Shown here piece by piece: positions 9,414 to 19,007 of a stretch of DNA of 64,000 bases (position 1 is its first letter; each line of letters opens with the position of its first letter). The notes below the pieces were generated by a model, which was not told where the DNA came from, did not search any database, and saw only the letters and a list, made by a program, of their open reading frames with translations. Position numbers and translations under genes: made by a program. The stretch comes from Rhodococcus jostii NBRC 16295 (GTDB taxonomy: Bacteria > Actinomycetota > Actinomycetes > Mycobacteriales > Mycobacteriaceae). The stretch covers positions 117,638 to 181,637 of the forward strand of contig NZ_BCWY01000011.1 in the NCBI RefSeq assembly GCF_001894825.1, written 5' to 3'.

Positions 9414-11156
9414 ATGAGCAAGCAGCGCGCAACGGATTACGACGTCCTCATCGTCGGTTCCGGATTCGGTGGCAGTGTCACCGCGCTCCGGTTGGTGGAG
9501 AAGGGGTACAAGGTCGGCATCCTCGAGGCGGGCCGCCGCTTCGCCGACGCCGACTTCGCGAAGACCAGCTGGGACCTCACGAAGTTCCTGTGGGCGCCCG
9601 CCCTCGGATTCTTCGGCATCCAGCGCGTCCACCTGCTCCGCGACTGCCTGATCCTCGCCGGCGCCGGTGTCGGCGGCGGTTCACTCAACTACGCCAACAC
9701 GCTGTACAAACCACCGGCCTCCTTCTTCCAGGACAAGCAGTGGTCGCACATCACCGACTGGCACGACGAGCTCACGCCGTATTACGAACAGGCCCGCAAG
9801 ATGCTGGGCGTGGTGCAGAACCCGCACATGACCCCCGCCGACGAGATCATCAAGTCGGTCGCCGAGGACATGGGGGTGGGCGACACGTTCATCCAGACCC
9901 CGGTCGGTGTCTTCTTCGGTGAAGCGGGCAAGACGGTGCCCGACCCCTACTTCGGTGGCGTCGGCCCCGACCGTACGGGGTGTATCGAATGCGGCGAATG
10001 CATGACCGGGTGCCGGCACGGCGCCAAGAACACCCTGCTCAAGAACTACCTGGGTCTCGCCGAGAAGGCCGGCGCGGAGATCATCCCGATGACGACGGTC
10101 AGTGGTCTGCGCGAGGCGTCCGACGGCACCTGGGACGTGTTCACCCGGCGAAGCGGTCCGCGGAAGAACCGGAACCGCAAGACGTACACCGCCGCGAACG
10201 TCGTCCTGGCAGCGGGCACGTGGGGTACGCAGCACCTGCTGTTCGACCAGAAAGAGACGGGTGCGCTGCCCAAGATCTCCGACCGGCTGGGTGTGCTCAC
10301 CCGCACCAACTCCGAGTCGATCCTCGGCGCCGCCAAGAACAAGGTCGACCCCGCGCTCGAGCTCACGAAGGGTGTCGCCATCACGTCGTCGTTCCACCCG
10401 ACGTCCGATACCCATGTCGAACCCGTGCGGTACGGCAAGGGGTCGAACTCGATGGCCCTGTTGCAGACCCTGCTGACCGACGGCGGTGGACGTCGGTGGA
10501 TGACGTTCCTCAGGGAACTCGCGAAGGACCCGACGGCGTTGAAGGTCCTCACCCCCTACAAGTGGAGCGAGCGCACCATCATCGCGCTGGTCATGCAGAA
10601 CCTCGACAATTCCATCACCACGTACACGAAGAAGGGTGTGTTCGGCCGGCGCAAGGTCACCAGCAAGCAAGGGCACGGGGAGCCGAACCCGAGCTGGATC
10701 CCGGCGGGCAACGAGGCGACCCGTCGCATCGCGGAGAAGATCGACGGCCGCGCGGGCGGAACCTGGGGAGATGTGTTCAACATTCCGCTCACCGCTCACT
10801 TCCTCGGCGGCTGCACGATCGCGTCGGAGCCGTCGCAGGGTGTCATCGACCCGTACCACCGCGTGTGGGGATACCCGACGCTGAGCGTCGTCGACGGTTC
10901 CGCCGTGTCCGCGAACCTGGGCGTCAACCCGTCGCTGACGATCTCGGCGCAGGCCGAACGCGCGGCGTCGCTGTGGCCGAACAAGGGCGAGCAGGACCTG
11001 CGTCCGGCGCAGGGCGAGGGATACCGGCGCCTGAACCCGGTCGCGCCGGTCGTGCCCGTCGTCCCCGCGGACGCCCCCGGCGCCCTGGTGCTGCCGATCG
11101 TCGAGATCCGCAGCGGCTCCGCGGTGCCGGAAGCACAGAAGCACGGCGTTGCATAG
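9414..11156 (+). CDS. choD: GMC-type oxidoreductase, cholesterol-oxidase-like ChoD
   Basis: FAD flavoprotein of 580 aa related to M. tuberculosis Rv3409c (ChoD). The dinucleotide-binding motif is at the N-terminus (VLIVGSGFGGSVTALRLVEKG, then ILEAG), and the C-terminus has SVVDGSAVSANLGVNPSLTISA, the usual GMC end. A ferredoxin-like cluster CIECGECMTGC puts cysteines at 190, 193, 196 and 200. No signal peptide is visible, unlike secreted streptomycete cholesterol oxidases. The ATG at 9414 has GGAGG (9402-9406) upstream; extension to 9336 is not supported. It lies between guaB3 and guaA as in mycobacteria. Steroid specificity is inferred from the name of the family and has been questioned for this clade. 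Confidence 0.85.
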   Translation: MSKQRATDYDVLIVGSGFGGSVTALRLVEKGYKVGILEAGRRFADADFAKTSWDLTKFLWAPALGFFGIQRVHLLRDCLILAGAGVGGGSLNYANTLYKPPASFFQDKQWSHITDWHDELTPYYEQARKMLGVVQNPHMTPADEIIKSVAEDMGVGDTFIQTPVGVFFGEAGKTVPDPYFGGVGPDRTGCIECGECMTGCRHGAKNTLLKNYLGLAEKAGAEIIPMTTVSGLREASDGTWDVFTRRSGPRKNRNRKTYTAANVVLAAGTWGTQHLLFDQKETGALPKISDRLGVLTRTNSESILGAAKNKVDPALELTKGVAITSSFHPTSDTHVEPVRYGKGSNSMALLQTLLTDGGGRRWMTFLRELAKDPTALKVLTPYKWSERTIIALVMQNLDNSITTYTKKGVFGRRKVTSKQGHGEPNPSWIPAGNEATRRIAEKIDGRAGGTWGDVFNIPLTAHFLGGCTIASEPSQGVIDPYHRVWGYPTLSVVDGSAVSANLGVNPSLTISAQAERAASLWPNKGEQDLRPAQGEGYRRLNPVAPVVPVVPADAPGALVLPIVEIRSGSAVPEAQKHGVA

Positions 11157-11219
11157 CGGCCGGGTGCGCCGGTCATGGGGTCGCGCAGACCACAGAGCTG
11201 CGGCGATTAGACTGACCCG

Positions 11220-12791
11220 GTGGCAGATATCGAGCAACAGAGACCGGTCCTCGTCGTCGACTTCGGCGCGCAGTACGCGCAGCTGATCGCCCGGCGGGTG
11301 CGTGAGGCCAAGGTCTATTCCGAGGTGGTTCCGCACACCGCGACCGTCGAGGAGATCGCGGCCAAGAATCCCCTCGCCGTGGTGCTGTCGGGTGGGCCGT
11401 CGAGCGTCTACGCCGACGGTGCGCCTCAGCTCGACCCGGCACTGTTCGATCTGGACGTGCCGGTGTTCGGCATCTGCTACGGATTCCAGGCCATGGCAGG
11501 CGCTCTCGGTGGAACGGTGGCACACACCGGCACCCGTGAGTACGGCCGCACCGACTTGAAGGTCCAGGGCGGTCTGCTGCACGACGGCCTGCCGTCCAGC
11601 CAGCCCGTCTGGATGAGTCACGGTGACGCGGTCACCGAGGCGCCCGAAGGCTTCGAGGTGACGGCCACGAGCGAAGGCGCACCCGTCGCCGCGTTCGAGA
11701 ACCGGGCCCGCAAGCTCGCCGGGGTGCAGTACCACCCGGAGGTCCTGCACTCGCCCCACGGCCAGCAGGTGCTCAGCCGGTTCCTCCACGAGATCGCGGG
11801 CATTCCGCCGGCGTGGACGGCTGCGAACATCGCGGACGCTCTGATCGAGCAGGTCAAGGAGCAGGTCGGCGACGGCAAGGCGATCTGCGGCCTTTCCGGT
11901 GGCGTCGACTCCGCTGTCGCGGCGGCGCTGGTGCAGCGTGCGATCGGTGACAACCTGACGTGTGTGTTCGTCGATCACGGCCTGATGCGCGCGGGGGAGC
12001 GCGCGCAGGTGGAGCAGGATTTCGTGGCCGCGACCGGCGCGAAGCTGATCACGGTCGACGCCGCCGACACGTTCATCGGTGAGCTGGCCGGGGTCTCCGA
12101 CCCGGAAACCAAGCGCAAGATCATCGGCCGCGAGTTCATCCGCAGCTTCGAAGGCGCGGTCAGCGACGTGCTGGGCGAGAACGCCGCCCACGGCGACACC
12201 GTCGAATTCCTCGTGCAGGGCACGCTGTACCCGGACGTCGTGGAATCCGGCGGCGGCACCGGCACGGCCAACATCAAGAGCCACCACAACGTGGGCGGCC
12301 TGCCGGAAGACCTGCAGTTCACGCTCGTCGAGCCGCTCCGCCTGCTGTTCAAGGACGAGGTCCGCGCGGTCGGGCGTGAGCTGGGGCTGCCCGAGGAGAT
12401 CGTGGGACGCCAGCCGTTCCCCGGTCCCGGGCTCGGCATCCGCATCATCGGCGAGGTCACCCAGGAGCGGCTCGAGATCCTGCGCCACGCGGATTCCATT
12501 GCGCGCGAAGAGCTGACGGCCGCCGGGCTGGACGGTCAGATCTGGCAGTGCCCGGTGGTGCTGCTCGCCGACGTCCGCAGTGTCGGCGTGCAGGGTGACG
12601 GACGCACCTACGGTCACCCGATCGTGCTCCGCCCCGTGTCGAGCGAGGACGCGATGACCGCGGACTGGACGCGACTGCCCTACGACGTCCTCGAGCGGAT
12701 CTCCACCCGCATCACCAACGAGGTGCACGACGTCAACCGTGTCGTGCTCGACATCACGAGCAAGCCGCCGGGCACCATCGAGTGGGAGTGA
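11220..12791 (+). CDS. guaA: GMP synthase (glutamine-hydrolysing)
   Basis: Makes GMP from XMP using ATP and glutamine. The 523-aa protein has a class I glutamine amidotransferase domain (about 1-195) with nucleophile C86 in FGICYGF and the His/Glu pair in VQYHPEV. The ATP pyrophosphatase domain follows, with the P-loop [14 protein letters not shown], and the C-terminal dimerisation domain ends in [11 protein letters not shown]. The start is GTG. It completes the guanine pathway begun by guaB2 upstream. Confidence 0.98.
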   Translation: MADIEQQRPVLVVDFGAQYAQLIARRVREAKVYSEVVPHTATVEEIAAKNPLAVVLSGGPSSVYADGAPQLDPALFDLDVPVFGICYGFQAMAGALGGTVAHTGTREYGRTDLKVQGGLLHDGLPSSQPVWMSHGDAVTEAPEGFEVTATSEGAPVAAFENRARKLAGVQYHPEVLHSPHGQQVLSRFLHEIAGIPPAWTAANIADALIEQVKEQVGDGKAICGLSGGVDSAVAAALVQRAIGDNLTCVFVDHGLMRAGERAQVEQDFVAATGAKLITVDAADTFIGELAGVSDPETKRKIIGREFIRSFEGAVSDVLGENAAHGDTVEFLVQGTLYPDVVESGGGTGTANIKSHHNVGGLPEDLQFTLVEPLRLLFKDEVRAVGRELGLPEEIVGRQPFPGPGLGIRIIGEVTQERLEILRHADSIAREELTAAGLDGQIWQCPVVLLADVRSVGVQGDGRTYGHPIVLRPVSSEDAMTADWTRLPYDVLERISTRITNEVHDVNRVVLDITSKPPGTIEWE

Positions 12792-12797
12792 CGCACT

Positions 12798-12861
12798 GTG
12801 CGCGGTGAGTGAGTTCTGAGGACTCGCTCACCGCGCACACGGCGCTTGCGCCCTATTTTTT
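12798..12861 (+). terminator. Terminator downstream of guaA
   Basis: A perfect 12-bp inverted repeat (GTGCGCGGTGAG at 12798-12809, CTCACCGCGCAC at 12827-12838) is followed by a short second hairpin GGCGC-TT-GCGCC (12841-12852) and a T-run at 12856-12861. Together they form an efficient-looking stop for guaA; the second element overlaps the 3' end of the convergent small membrane gene. Confidence 0.75.
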
Positions 12862-13083
12862 CCGCCGGTTCGGTGCGAACACCAGCACCACACCGACGAG
12901 CACCGCGACCAGCACGAACAGCCAGCGGAACTCGACGTCCGCGAGCGGTTCGAGTGAGAACGGCCCCGCGAGCGCCCAACCGCTCACCAGGAGCGCTGCC
13001 ACCCCGGCGAGGATCAGGAGCGGCGACGGACGTGTCCGCGTGCGGGTCTGCTCGGTTTCCTGAGTGTCGTCGATGTCATCCAC
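12853..13083 (-). CDS. Small two-helix membrane protein
   Basis: About 76 aa from a GTG that overlaps the stop of the upstream LiaF-like gene by 8 bases, which is why this start is preferred over a longer one at 13119. A charged Thr/Arg-rich N-terminus (ETEQTRTRTRPSP) is followed by two hydrophobic helices (LLILAGVAALLVSGWALAG and FVLVAVLVGVVLVFA) and a basic end NRRKK. No family function is known to me. Overlap and orientation put it in the LiaF-like operon, suggesting a role in envelope stress. Confidence 0.65.
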   Translation of the reverse strand: MDDIDDTQETEQTRTRTRPSPLLILAGVAALLVSGWALAGPFSLEPLADVEFRWLFVLVAVLVGVVLVFAPNRRKK

Positions 13084-14497
13084 GGTGCACCTCCACACTT
13101 CCGAACTGGACATCGGCATCGAGGGTCAGGACGGGACCGGCCGTGCCGTCGACGCCACCGTCGAGACCGTCCCCGAGGCACTGCGCGTCACCGAACTGGG
13201 CGGTGCAATGGTTGTCGACGTTCATGCCGGGCGGCAGAAGCACCTTTACTTCACCGAACTGTCCACTGACGTCGACTGTCTTGTCCTCGGTGAGGGTGAC
13301 GTTCCTGAGGTCGAGTGTGAAGCTGCCGAACCCCCCGGAGTAGGCGGGATCGATATCGGCTGCCGTCAGCGGAGTCCAGGTCCGATCACCCATGTTCTCG
13401 CTGTTCAGGTCGAGTGACCCGACGATCGAGGCGAGGATGACGAAACCGATCAGCGGGCCTGCGACGACGAGAAGCCCGTAACCTTTGCGCAGGAAGCCGC
13501 CGATCAGCAGTCCCACTCCGATGACGGCGAGCGCGACGGCGCCGATGCGACCGGGGTTCAACCAGTCGGACCCGGTGGCGACCGACAACGCCGTGGCCGC
13601 GGCGGCCGCGAGAATCGCCAGCCCGATCACCATCGTGGTCAGGCGGGAGTGCCTGCGCTCCGGTTGCACTGCGGGAGTGACGGTCCTGGCCGGTTCGGGC
13701 AGGTCCCAGGCGAACGGGGCGACGCCGAGCGGGTCCCACGCCGGCGGTCGCGGCTCGAGCGGCGCGAACGGGGCCGACGGTGCATCGACCCGCGGGTCGG
13801 GGGTCGATGACTTCTCGAACGACACCGGATTCGAGGGGGCAGAAGCGGTTTCGGCGGGAGATGCCTCGGCAGGCGCGTCGGCGGCCTTCTCGTCCGGGAT
13901 GGGAGGGGTGCTCGGCGTGTAGGAGTCGGGAAGCTTCGTGTACGGACCGTACGCGGCCGGGCCGTACGTGCCCGGACCGAACGGGTTGGCGCCGAACTGT
14001 CCGGGGGCGAAGCTCGTCCCGGGATACCCGGTGCCGACACCCGGGGCCGCGGCACCGATCGGCATCGGCGGGGGTATCGGCTGCCGCTGGTACAGCAGCC
14101 ACAGACCGCCGAGCATCAGTGCCATGCTGATCAGCCCGGATCCGCCGAGCCCGACACCGAAAGGTCCGACCGTGCTCAAGGCGATCGCCAGCGCGACGAG
14201 GAGGACGATGGTCTTGGTGCCCGAGTCGGAGCTGTGACCGCGTCCCACCAGCGACTCCGCGGGTGAGACCGGGTCGCCCGATTTCGTGAGGGCGAGCCAG
14301 CACGCCAGGTAGAGGAGCACGCCGGCGCCGCCGAAAATGGTGGACACGACGAAGGCGACTCGTATCAGTACGGGATCGACGCCGTAGCGGTAACCGATTC
14401 CCGCACAGACACCGGCGACGTGGCCGCGGCCGGGCAACCGCACCGGTCGGGTCCGCCACAGATCTTGTATCTGCTCTTGGAAGCTCCCATTGCTCAT
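13076..14497 (-). CDS. PspC-domain membrane protein with LiaF-like C-terminus
   Basis: A 473-aa envelope protein. The N-terminus has a PspC domain (GHVAGVCAGIGYRYGVDPVLIRVAFVV, about 25-75). A membrane helix and a long Pro/Ala/Gly-rich cytoplasmic linker (GYPGTSFAPGQFGANPFGPG and similar) come next, then three further helices. The C-terminal domain (about 370-473) has beta strands of the LiaF / cell-wall-antibiotic-response type (GSFTLDLRNVTLTEDKTVDVSG, GEVKVLLPPG). The ATG at 14497 is preferred over an upstream start. It diverges from a PspC-fused histidine kinase, so it probably feeds back on that two-component system as LiaF does in Firmicutes; that role is inference. Confidence 0.8.
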   Translation of the reverse strand: MSNGSFQEQIQDLWRTRPVRLPGRGHVAGVCAGIGYRYGVDPVLIRVAFVVSTIFGGAGVLLYLACWLALTKSGDPVSPAESLVGRGHSSDSGTKTIVLLVALAIALSTVGPFGVGLGGSGLISMALMLGGLWLLYQRQPIPPPMPIGAAAPGVGTGYPGTSFAPGQFGANPFGPGTYGPAAYGPYTKLPDSYTPSTPPIPDEKAADAPAEASPAETASAPSNPVSFEKSSTPDPRVDAPSAPFAPLEPRPPAWDPLGVAPFAWDLPEPARTVTPAVQPERRHSRLTTMVIGLAILAAAAATALSVATGSDWLNPGRIGAVALAVIGVGLLIGGFLRKGYGLLVVAGPLIGFVILASIVGSLDLNSENMGDRTWTPLTAADIDPAYSGGFGSFTLDLRNVTLTEDKTVDVSGQFGEVKVLLPPGMNVDNHCTAQFGDAQCLGDGLDGGVDGTAGPVLTLDADVQFGSVEVHRG

Positions 14498-14637
14498 ACG
14501 ACCATCGTTCCGGTCGGCGTGGCGCGCGTACATCGGGAACTACCCTGATCTTTCCTCTCGGGGTGGGCCGTGGCGGGCGCCGAAGTCAGGGTTGGACCCT
14601 GATGCCGCCGCCCGGGGATCGTGCCACTATCGAAGAT

Positions 14638-15984
14638 GTGCAACCTGTGTCGAACACGCCTGCGGGCGGCGGTCCGTTCGCGGCCGCCGTGACCGCGCCG
14701 GTACCGCCCGGCGGTGTCGCCATGCCTCGGCTCGAACGCCGGGCCGGTGGTCGGATCGTGGGCGGCGTCGCGGGTGGCATCGCCGATCAGCTGGGCGTCG
14801 ACGTGATGAAGGTGCGGGTCGCGTTCGCGTGTCTGGCCGCGCTCGCCGGCGCGGGCATCGTCGGCTACGGACTGTTGTGGATCTTCACGGCCGCGGGTTC
14901 CGACACCGAGAAGCCCAGTGCGTCCGAGCGGCGGAGAGCGTACGGACTGATCGCGATCGGCCTGGCCGGTGCGTCCGCGTTGTCGTGGCTGTTCAGCGGG
15001 CGGGTCGGTTCGGTGATCGCGCCGATCATCGTGGTGGCGGTGGGTGCGGCGCTGGTGTGGCGCGAATTCGATTCGGAGGGGCCGCGGACCGTCATCGGGC
15101 TGCCACAGCGTCCCACCGTCCTGACGTGGGCCCGGGTGCTCGGCGGCGTGACGTTGATCGTGTCGGGTCTCGGCGTGGTGATCCTCGCGCAGGTCGACTT
15201 CGACGCGCTGCGCTCGTCGCTGCTGGCCGTGGTGGTCACCCTCGTCGGTGCCGGGTTGCTGACCGTCCCCCTGTGGTTGCGGTTGTGGCGCGCACTCGGT
15301 GCGGAACGCGCCGCCAGGATCCGCAACGACGAGCGCGAGGAGATCGCGTCGCACCTGCACGACTCCGTCCTCCAGACACTGGCGCTGATCCAGAAGCAGG
15401 CCGACCACCCGCAGGAGGTCGCGCGACTCGCCCGGGGGCAGGAACGGGAACTGCGGAAGTGGTTGTTCGGCGGGGCGGACACCGACCATTCGAGTCTCGC
15501 CGAGGCGTTGCGCATCATCGCCGGCGAGGTGGAGGATCACCACGGCGTCACGGTGCGGCCGGTCACGGTGGGCGACGTGGCACTCGATGTCGAGGGGACC
15601 GGCGAGGGCCTGTCGAAGGAGAGTTTCACGGCGGTGCTCGGCGCGGCCCGGGAGGCTCTGGTCAACGCGGCCAAGCACTCCGGTGAGACGGACATCAATC
15701 TGTTCGCCGAGGCCGAGCGCGAACAGATCAGCGTGTTCGTCCGCGACCGTGGCGTCGGATTCGACGTCGACGAGGTGTCCCCGGACCGTCAGGGGCTGGC
15801 GAAGTCGATCCGAGGGCGAATCGAGCGGAGAGGCGGGCACGTCGACGTGCGATCCGCGCCCGGCAAGGGCACCGAGGTGCGAATTAACATGCCGCGGAAC
15901 GGCCGGACGTGGTCGGGAGCGGGCGCTTCCGAGAGCACGGACAGCGCCGGCGTCGAGGACGTGCCGTTCCGTCAGGGTGCGTGA
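14638..15984 (+). CDS. PspC-fused sensor histidine kinase (LiaS-like)
   Basis: Membrane histidine kinase of about 448 aa. A PspC domain is at the N-terminus (RIVGGVAGGIADQLGVDVMKVRVAFACLAAL), followed by several membrane helices, a HisKA_3 dimerisation box with H241 in EEIASHLHDSVLQTLALIQ, and a HATPase domain (EALVNAAKHSGETDINLF, RGVGFD, then GKGTEVRINMP). The GTG at 14638 lies 7 bases after a -10-like CACTAT (14625-14630), suggesting a leaderless message; an in-frame ATG at 14602 is the alternative. It pairs with the response regulator 93 bases downstream and diverges from the LiaF-like gene. Confidence 0.85.
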   Translation: MQPVSNTPAGGGPFAAAVTAPVPPGGVAMPRLERRAGGRIVGGVAGGIADQLGVDVMKVRVAFACLAALAGAGIVGYGLLWIFTAAGSDTEKPSASERRRAYGLIAIGLAGASALSWLFSGRVGSVIAPIIVVAVGAALVWREFDSEGPRTVIGLPQRPTVLTWARVLGGVTLIVSGLGVVILAQVDFDALRSSLLAVVVTLVGAGLLTVPLWLRLWRALGAERAARIRNDEREEIASHLHDSVLQTLALIQKQADHPQEVARLARGQERELRKWLFGGADTDHSSLAEALRIIAGEVEDHHGVTVRPVTVGDVALDVEGTGEGLSKESFTAVLGAAREALVNAAKHSGETDINLFAEAEREQISVFVRDRGVGFDVDEVSPDRQGLAKSIRGRIERRGGHVDVRSAPGKGTEVRINMPRNGRTWSGAGASESTDSAGVEDVPFRQGA

Positions 15985-16077
15985 GCGTCGGCCGGGCGGC
16001 AGTGCGGCAGGACCGGGATTCGTTCGACACGCTCTAGAGTGGGGTGACACTACCGCCCACGCCGAGGAACAGCCGCA

Positions 16078-16737
16078 GTGACTTTGCCTGAAACACCCCC
16101 GTACCGTGTCTTTCTCGTCGACGATCATGCCGTGTTCCGCTCCGGTGTCCGTGCCGAACTCGGCCGGGAAACCGACATGGAGGTGGTGGGTGAGGCGGGC
16201 GGCGTCGCGGAGGCGGTGGCGGGTATCAATGCCACCTCACCGCATGTGGTGTTGCTCGACGTGCACATGCCCGACGGTGGTGGTGTCGCGGTGCTGAGGG
16301 GCATCGAATCGGGGCCGGTGTGCCTGGCGTTGAGTGTGTCCGACGCCGCCGAGGACGTGATCGCCGTGATCCGCGCGGGCGCCCGAGGTTACGTCACCAA
16401 GACGATTTCGGGAGCGGAACTGGCCGACGGTGTGCGCCGGGTCGCTGGCGGTGATGCCGTGTTCAGTCCGCGGCTGGCGGGTTTCGTGCTGGACTCCTTC
16501 ACCGGACGTTCCAATGCTCCTGAGCCGCAATTGGATCCGGAACTGGATTCGCTCACGCCGCGGGAGCTGGAAGTGCTGCGGTTGCTCGCCCGGGGTTACA
16601 CGTACCGGGAAATCGCCGAGGAACTGGTGATCTCGGTGAAGACGGTCGAAACCCACGCGTCGAACGTGCTGCGGAAGACGCAGCAGTCCAACCGGAATGC
16701 GCTCACGAGGTGGGCGCACCGCCGGCGGATCGACTGA
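16078..16737 (+). CDS. NarL/LuxR-type response regulator
   Basis: A 219-aa two-component response regulator. The receiver domain has acid-pocket residues D15/D16 and phospho-acceptor D61 in VVLLDVHMPDGGG, with the conserved Lys in YVTKTISGAEL. The LuxR-type helix-turn-helix is at about 158-215 (LTPRELEVLRLLARGYTYREIAEEL and SVKTVETHASNVLRK). The GTG start has GAGGA 9 bases upstream, and TAGAGT at 16035-16040 may be a -10 for its own promoter. Partner of the PspC-fused kinase; orthologues in actinobacteria respond to cell-envelope stress. Confidence 0.92.
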   Translation: MTLPETPPYRVFLVDDHAVFRSGVRAELGRETDMEVVGEAGGVAEAVAGINATSPHVVLLDVHMPDGGGVAVLRGIESGPVCLALSVSDAAEDVIAVIRAGARGYVTKTISGAELADGVRRVAGGDAVFSPRLAGFVLDSFTGRSNAPEPQLDPELDSLTPRELEVLRLLARGYTYREIAEELVISVKTVETHASNVLRKTQQSNRNALTRWAHRRRID

Positions 16738-16744
16738 CCTGTTC

Positions 16745-17959
16745 TCAGGGCTGTGCGAGAAGGACGATGACCGCCACCAGCACGGCCAGGATCAGGATCG
16801 CGACCATGACGCCCATCGCGATCGGCGCCCACGCCACCACCTGGTCGCGGACCGTGGGGGCCGGCGAACCCGGAGCGGGCTTCGTGGGCCGCGGGGGCCA
16901 CTGCAGCCGGCCGAGCGGACGGGGCACGTTCTTGAGCGGGGTGCTCTGATGCACCGCGGGCAGACCGGCCTGGGTGGAACTCACCAGCTTGCTGCGCCGC
17001 CGTGAATCGGGCAGCAGCGTCGAGCGGTGCGCCCACGCCGGGATGGTGCCGTCCGCGGCATAGACGGGCGAGCCGACGAGGTGCGCGACGTTGCCGTCGC
17101 CGGCCATGGCCACCCGGGCCAGGGCGTCGCGGGCCTCGGCCATCGTCGGACGACGCGCCGGGTCGGGCTCGAGCAGGTGCAGCAGCGTGTCGGTGAGCGG
17201 TCCTGCCTTGCTCGGACGGTAGATCTCGGCCTTCGCGACCCGGTGCAGGAGTGCGATGGAATCCGAGTCGATCCCGAACGGTGGCTGTCCCTCGACGACG
17301 GTGTACAGCGTGGCACCGAGCGAGAAGACGTCGCTGGCCTCGGTGGGGTCCTGACCGCGGGCGACCTCGGGGGAGAAGTACGCCGGTGTGCCGGTGATGA
17401 CCCCGTTTGTCGTGTCGGCGGAATCGCCCTTGGCCCGGGCGATGCCGAAGTCGCTGATCTTGACGGTGCCGAGTTCCCGGCCGCGGTCGGCGACGAGGAT
17501 GTTGCCCGGCTTGATGTCCCGGTGCACGATCCCGGCGGCGTGCGCGGCGGTGAGCGCGTCGGCCACCTGCGCGCCGATCTGAGCGACCTCCAGCGGGGGC
17601 AGCGTGTCGGCGATGTTCATCGCCTGCGCGAGGCTGCGCGACGGCAGGTACTCCATGACCAGCCAGGGTTCTCCGGCCTCGAGTGCCACGTCGTACATCG
17701 CGATGGAATGACTGTGCGCGAGTTTGGCGGCGTTGCGCCCTTCCCGCATGGTGCGTTCGCGTACGCGGCGGGCCTCGTCGGGGTCGAGTCCGGCGGTGGT
17801 GGTGACCTGTTTGATGGCGACGTCGCGGTGCAGCAGGGTGTCCCGTGCGAGCCAGACCGCGCCCATTCCGCCGCCGCCCAGTTTGGACCGCAGACGGTAC
17901 CTTCCGGCCACCAGGTATTCGGGTCCGATGCCCCTTTCGCTCTGCTCCTGCTCCATCAC
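16745..17959 (-). CDS. Membrane-anchored Ser/Thr protein kinase
   Basis: Eukaryotic-type protein kinase, 404 aa. Nucleotide loop LGGGGMGAVW, catalytic Lys K50 (DVAIK), catalytic loop HRDIKPGN (D148) and magnesium motif DFG (D170-G172) are all present, so it should be active. The kinase domain spans about 20-280. A proline-rich linker leads to one C-terminal membrane helix (about 378-401, MGVMVAILILAVLVAVIVLL) with only two residues beyond it, so it has no extracellular sensor domain. Convergent with the response regulator gene after 7 bases. Its substrates are unknown. Confidence 0.92.
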   Translation of the reverse strand: MMEQEQSERGIGPEYLVAGRYRLRSKLGGGGMGAVWLARDTLLHRDVAIKQVTTTAGLDPDEARRVRERTMREGRNAAKLAHSHSIAMYDVALEAGEPWLVMEYLPSRSLAQAMNIADTLPPLEVAQIGAQVADALTAAHAAGIVHRDIKPGNILVADRGRELGTVKISDFGIARAKGDSADTTNGVITGTPAYFSPEVARGQDPTEASDVFSLGATLYTVVEGQPPFGIDSDSIALLHRVAKAEIYRPSKAGPLTDTLLHLLEPDPARRPTMAEARDALARVAMAGDGNVAHLVGSPVYAADGTIPAWAHRSTLLPDSRRRSKLVSSTQAGLPAVHQSTPLKNVPRPLGRLQWPPRPTKPAPGSPAPTVRDQVVAWAPIAMGVMVAILILAVLVAVIVLLAQP

Positions 17960-18131
17960 GCGTTCAGGTTAGAGGATTGCGCGGACACGGGATGCGCGAC
18001 GGTCCTGACCTGGCCGTTCGGGGTCCACTTGACGGGCCACCACCGACCGGCTTTACTTGAAATGAGTTCGAAAATACGTTCGAACAAAGCGTCTGTTCGA
18101 GCCGCGTCTTCCCCGTGGTTGCCGACCGCTG
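17960..18131. promoter_or_regulatory. Intergenic region with divergent promoters
   Basis: This 172-base gap separates the kinase gene from imuA'. It holds the SOS box described separately and presumably the kinase promoter. A lone GTTCGAG at about 18094-18100 resembles a half-site. Confidence 0.5.
18068..18083 (+). promoter_or_regulatory. LexA (SOS) box of imuA'-imuB
   Basis: TCGAAA-ATAC-GTTCGA differs from the actinobacterial SOS consensus TCGAAC-N4-GTTCGA at one position. It is about 50-65 bases before the imuA' start, so imuA'-imuB (and the overlapping reductase gene) should be DNA-damage inducible. Confidence 0.88.
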
Positions 18132-19007
18132 TTGGTGCCGAGTGTCAGGGGTGTCGAGTTGGCTGAAGTGGTCGGCGAGTCGGAGTTTCCGGTGCCGGGT
18201 TCTCCGGAGCTGTCCGGGTTGTCCCGGCAGGAGCGTCTGGACTACCTCCGGCGACGGATGGCGGCCGTTCCCGCGCGCGGTGAGTCGGTGGCGAGCCGCG
18301 CCCCAGTGGAGAGCGTGCCTCCCTCGGCGGGTGCTTCCGCGGTTCCCGATTCCCGTGCCGCAGGGGTGCTCCCGGTTCCGGCGGCACTGGCCGAACTCCT
18401 TCCCCGGGGCGGGCTGGTGCGTGGGTCGGTGGTGTCGGTGTCGGGCGCCACTTCGCTCCTGCTCGGATTGGTGGCGTCCGTGACCGCGGACGGTGGCCAT
18501 GTCGCGGTGATCGGGCATCCCCGGCTCGGGGTGCTGGCAGCAGTGGAGATGGGGGCGCAACTGGAGCGGCTGGCGCTGATCCCCGACCCGGGCGCCGATC
18601 CGGTGGAGATCGCCGCGGTGCTGCTGGACGGGATGGATCTGGTGGTGCTCGGACTGGGAGGTGCGTCGGTGGCGCCGTCCCGGGCGCGTGCGGTGGTGGC
18701 CCGCGCCCGGAGCAAGGGATCGACTCTGGTCGTCACCGACGGGCACTGGGACGGCGCGGAGATGCGACTGGAGGCCCGGGTGCACGGGTACGCCGGACTG
18801 GGCAACGGATCTCAGGACCGGGGATGCGGACGGTTGCGGTCCCTCAGCCTGGCGGTGTGTGCCCGGGGGCGGTCGTTCCAGCCGCGCACCACCCGGTTGG
18901 ACGTGCGGTCGGCGCAGGGCCGGGTGGAATGGGTGAGCACTCCGGAACCGCTGGTGCCCCTCGAGGCCGCCCCCTTCCCGGCACCGGTGGAGGTGGTGGG
19001 TTTGTGA
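18132..19007 (+). CDS. imuA': Mutasome protein ImuA' (RecA-like accessory factor)
   Basis: A 291-aa protein matching M. tuberculosis Rv3395c. It is a RecA/SulA-like fold without an intact Walker A: the segment [20 protein letters not shown] stands where a P-loop would be. Strands of the core are visible ([41 protein letters not shown]). The C-terminal tail is Pro-rich. In mycobacteria ImuA' and ImuB with DnaE2 make the damage-inducible mutagenic polymerase complex. The start codon is uncertain (TTG 18132, GTG 18135, or TTG 18159). Its stop overlaps the imuB start (GTGA), so the two are coupled. Confidence 0.88.
   Translation: MVPSVRGVELAEVVGESEFPVPGSPELSGLSRQERLDYLRRRMAAVPARGESVASRAPVESVPPSAGASAVPDSRAAGVLPVPAALAELLPRGGLVRGSVVSVSGATSLLLGLVASVTADGGHVAVIGHPRLGVLAAVEMGAQLERLALIPDPGADPVEIAAVLLDGMDLVVLGLGGASVAPSRARAVVARARSKGSTLVVTDGHWDGAEMRLEARVHGYAGLGNGSQDRGCGRLRSLSLAVCARGRSFQPRTTRLDVRSAQGRVEWVSTPEPLVPLEAAPFPAPVEVVGL

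Noticed and set aside
9681..12728. Very long open frame (over 1000 codons) on the minus strand opposite choD and guaA
   Set aside because: It is the mirror of two strongly conserved genes; its translation is rich in Arg, His and Asp with no domain. High GC makes such antisense frames common.
18080..18099. Second SOS box formed by TCGAAC and the later GTTCGA before imuA'
   Set aside because: The half-sites are separated by nine bases instead of four, so LexA would not be expected to bind; the real box is at 18068-18083.
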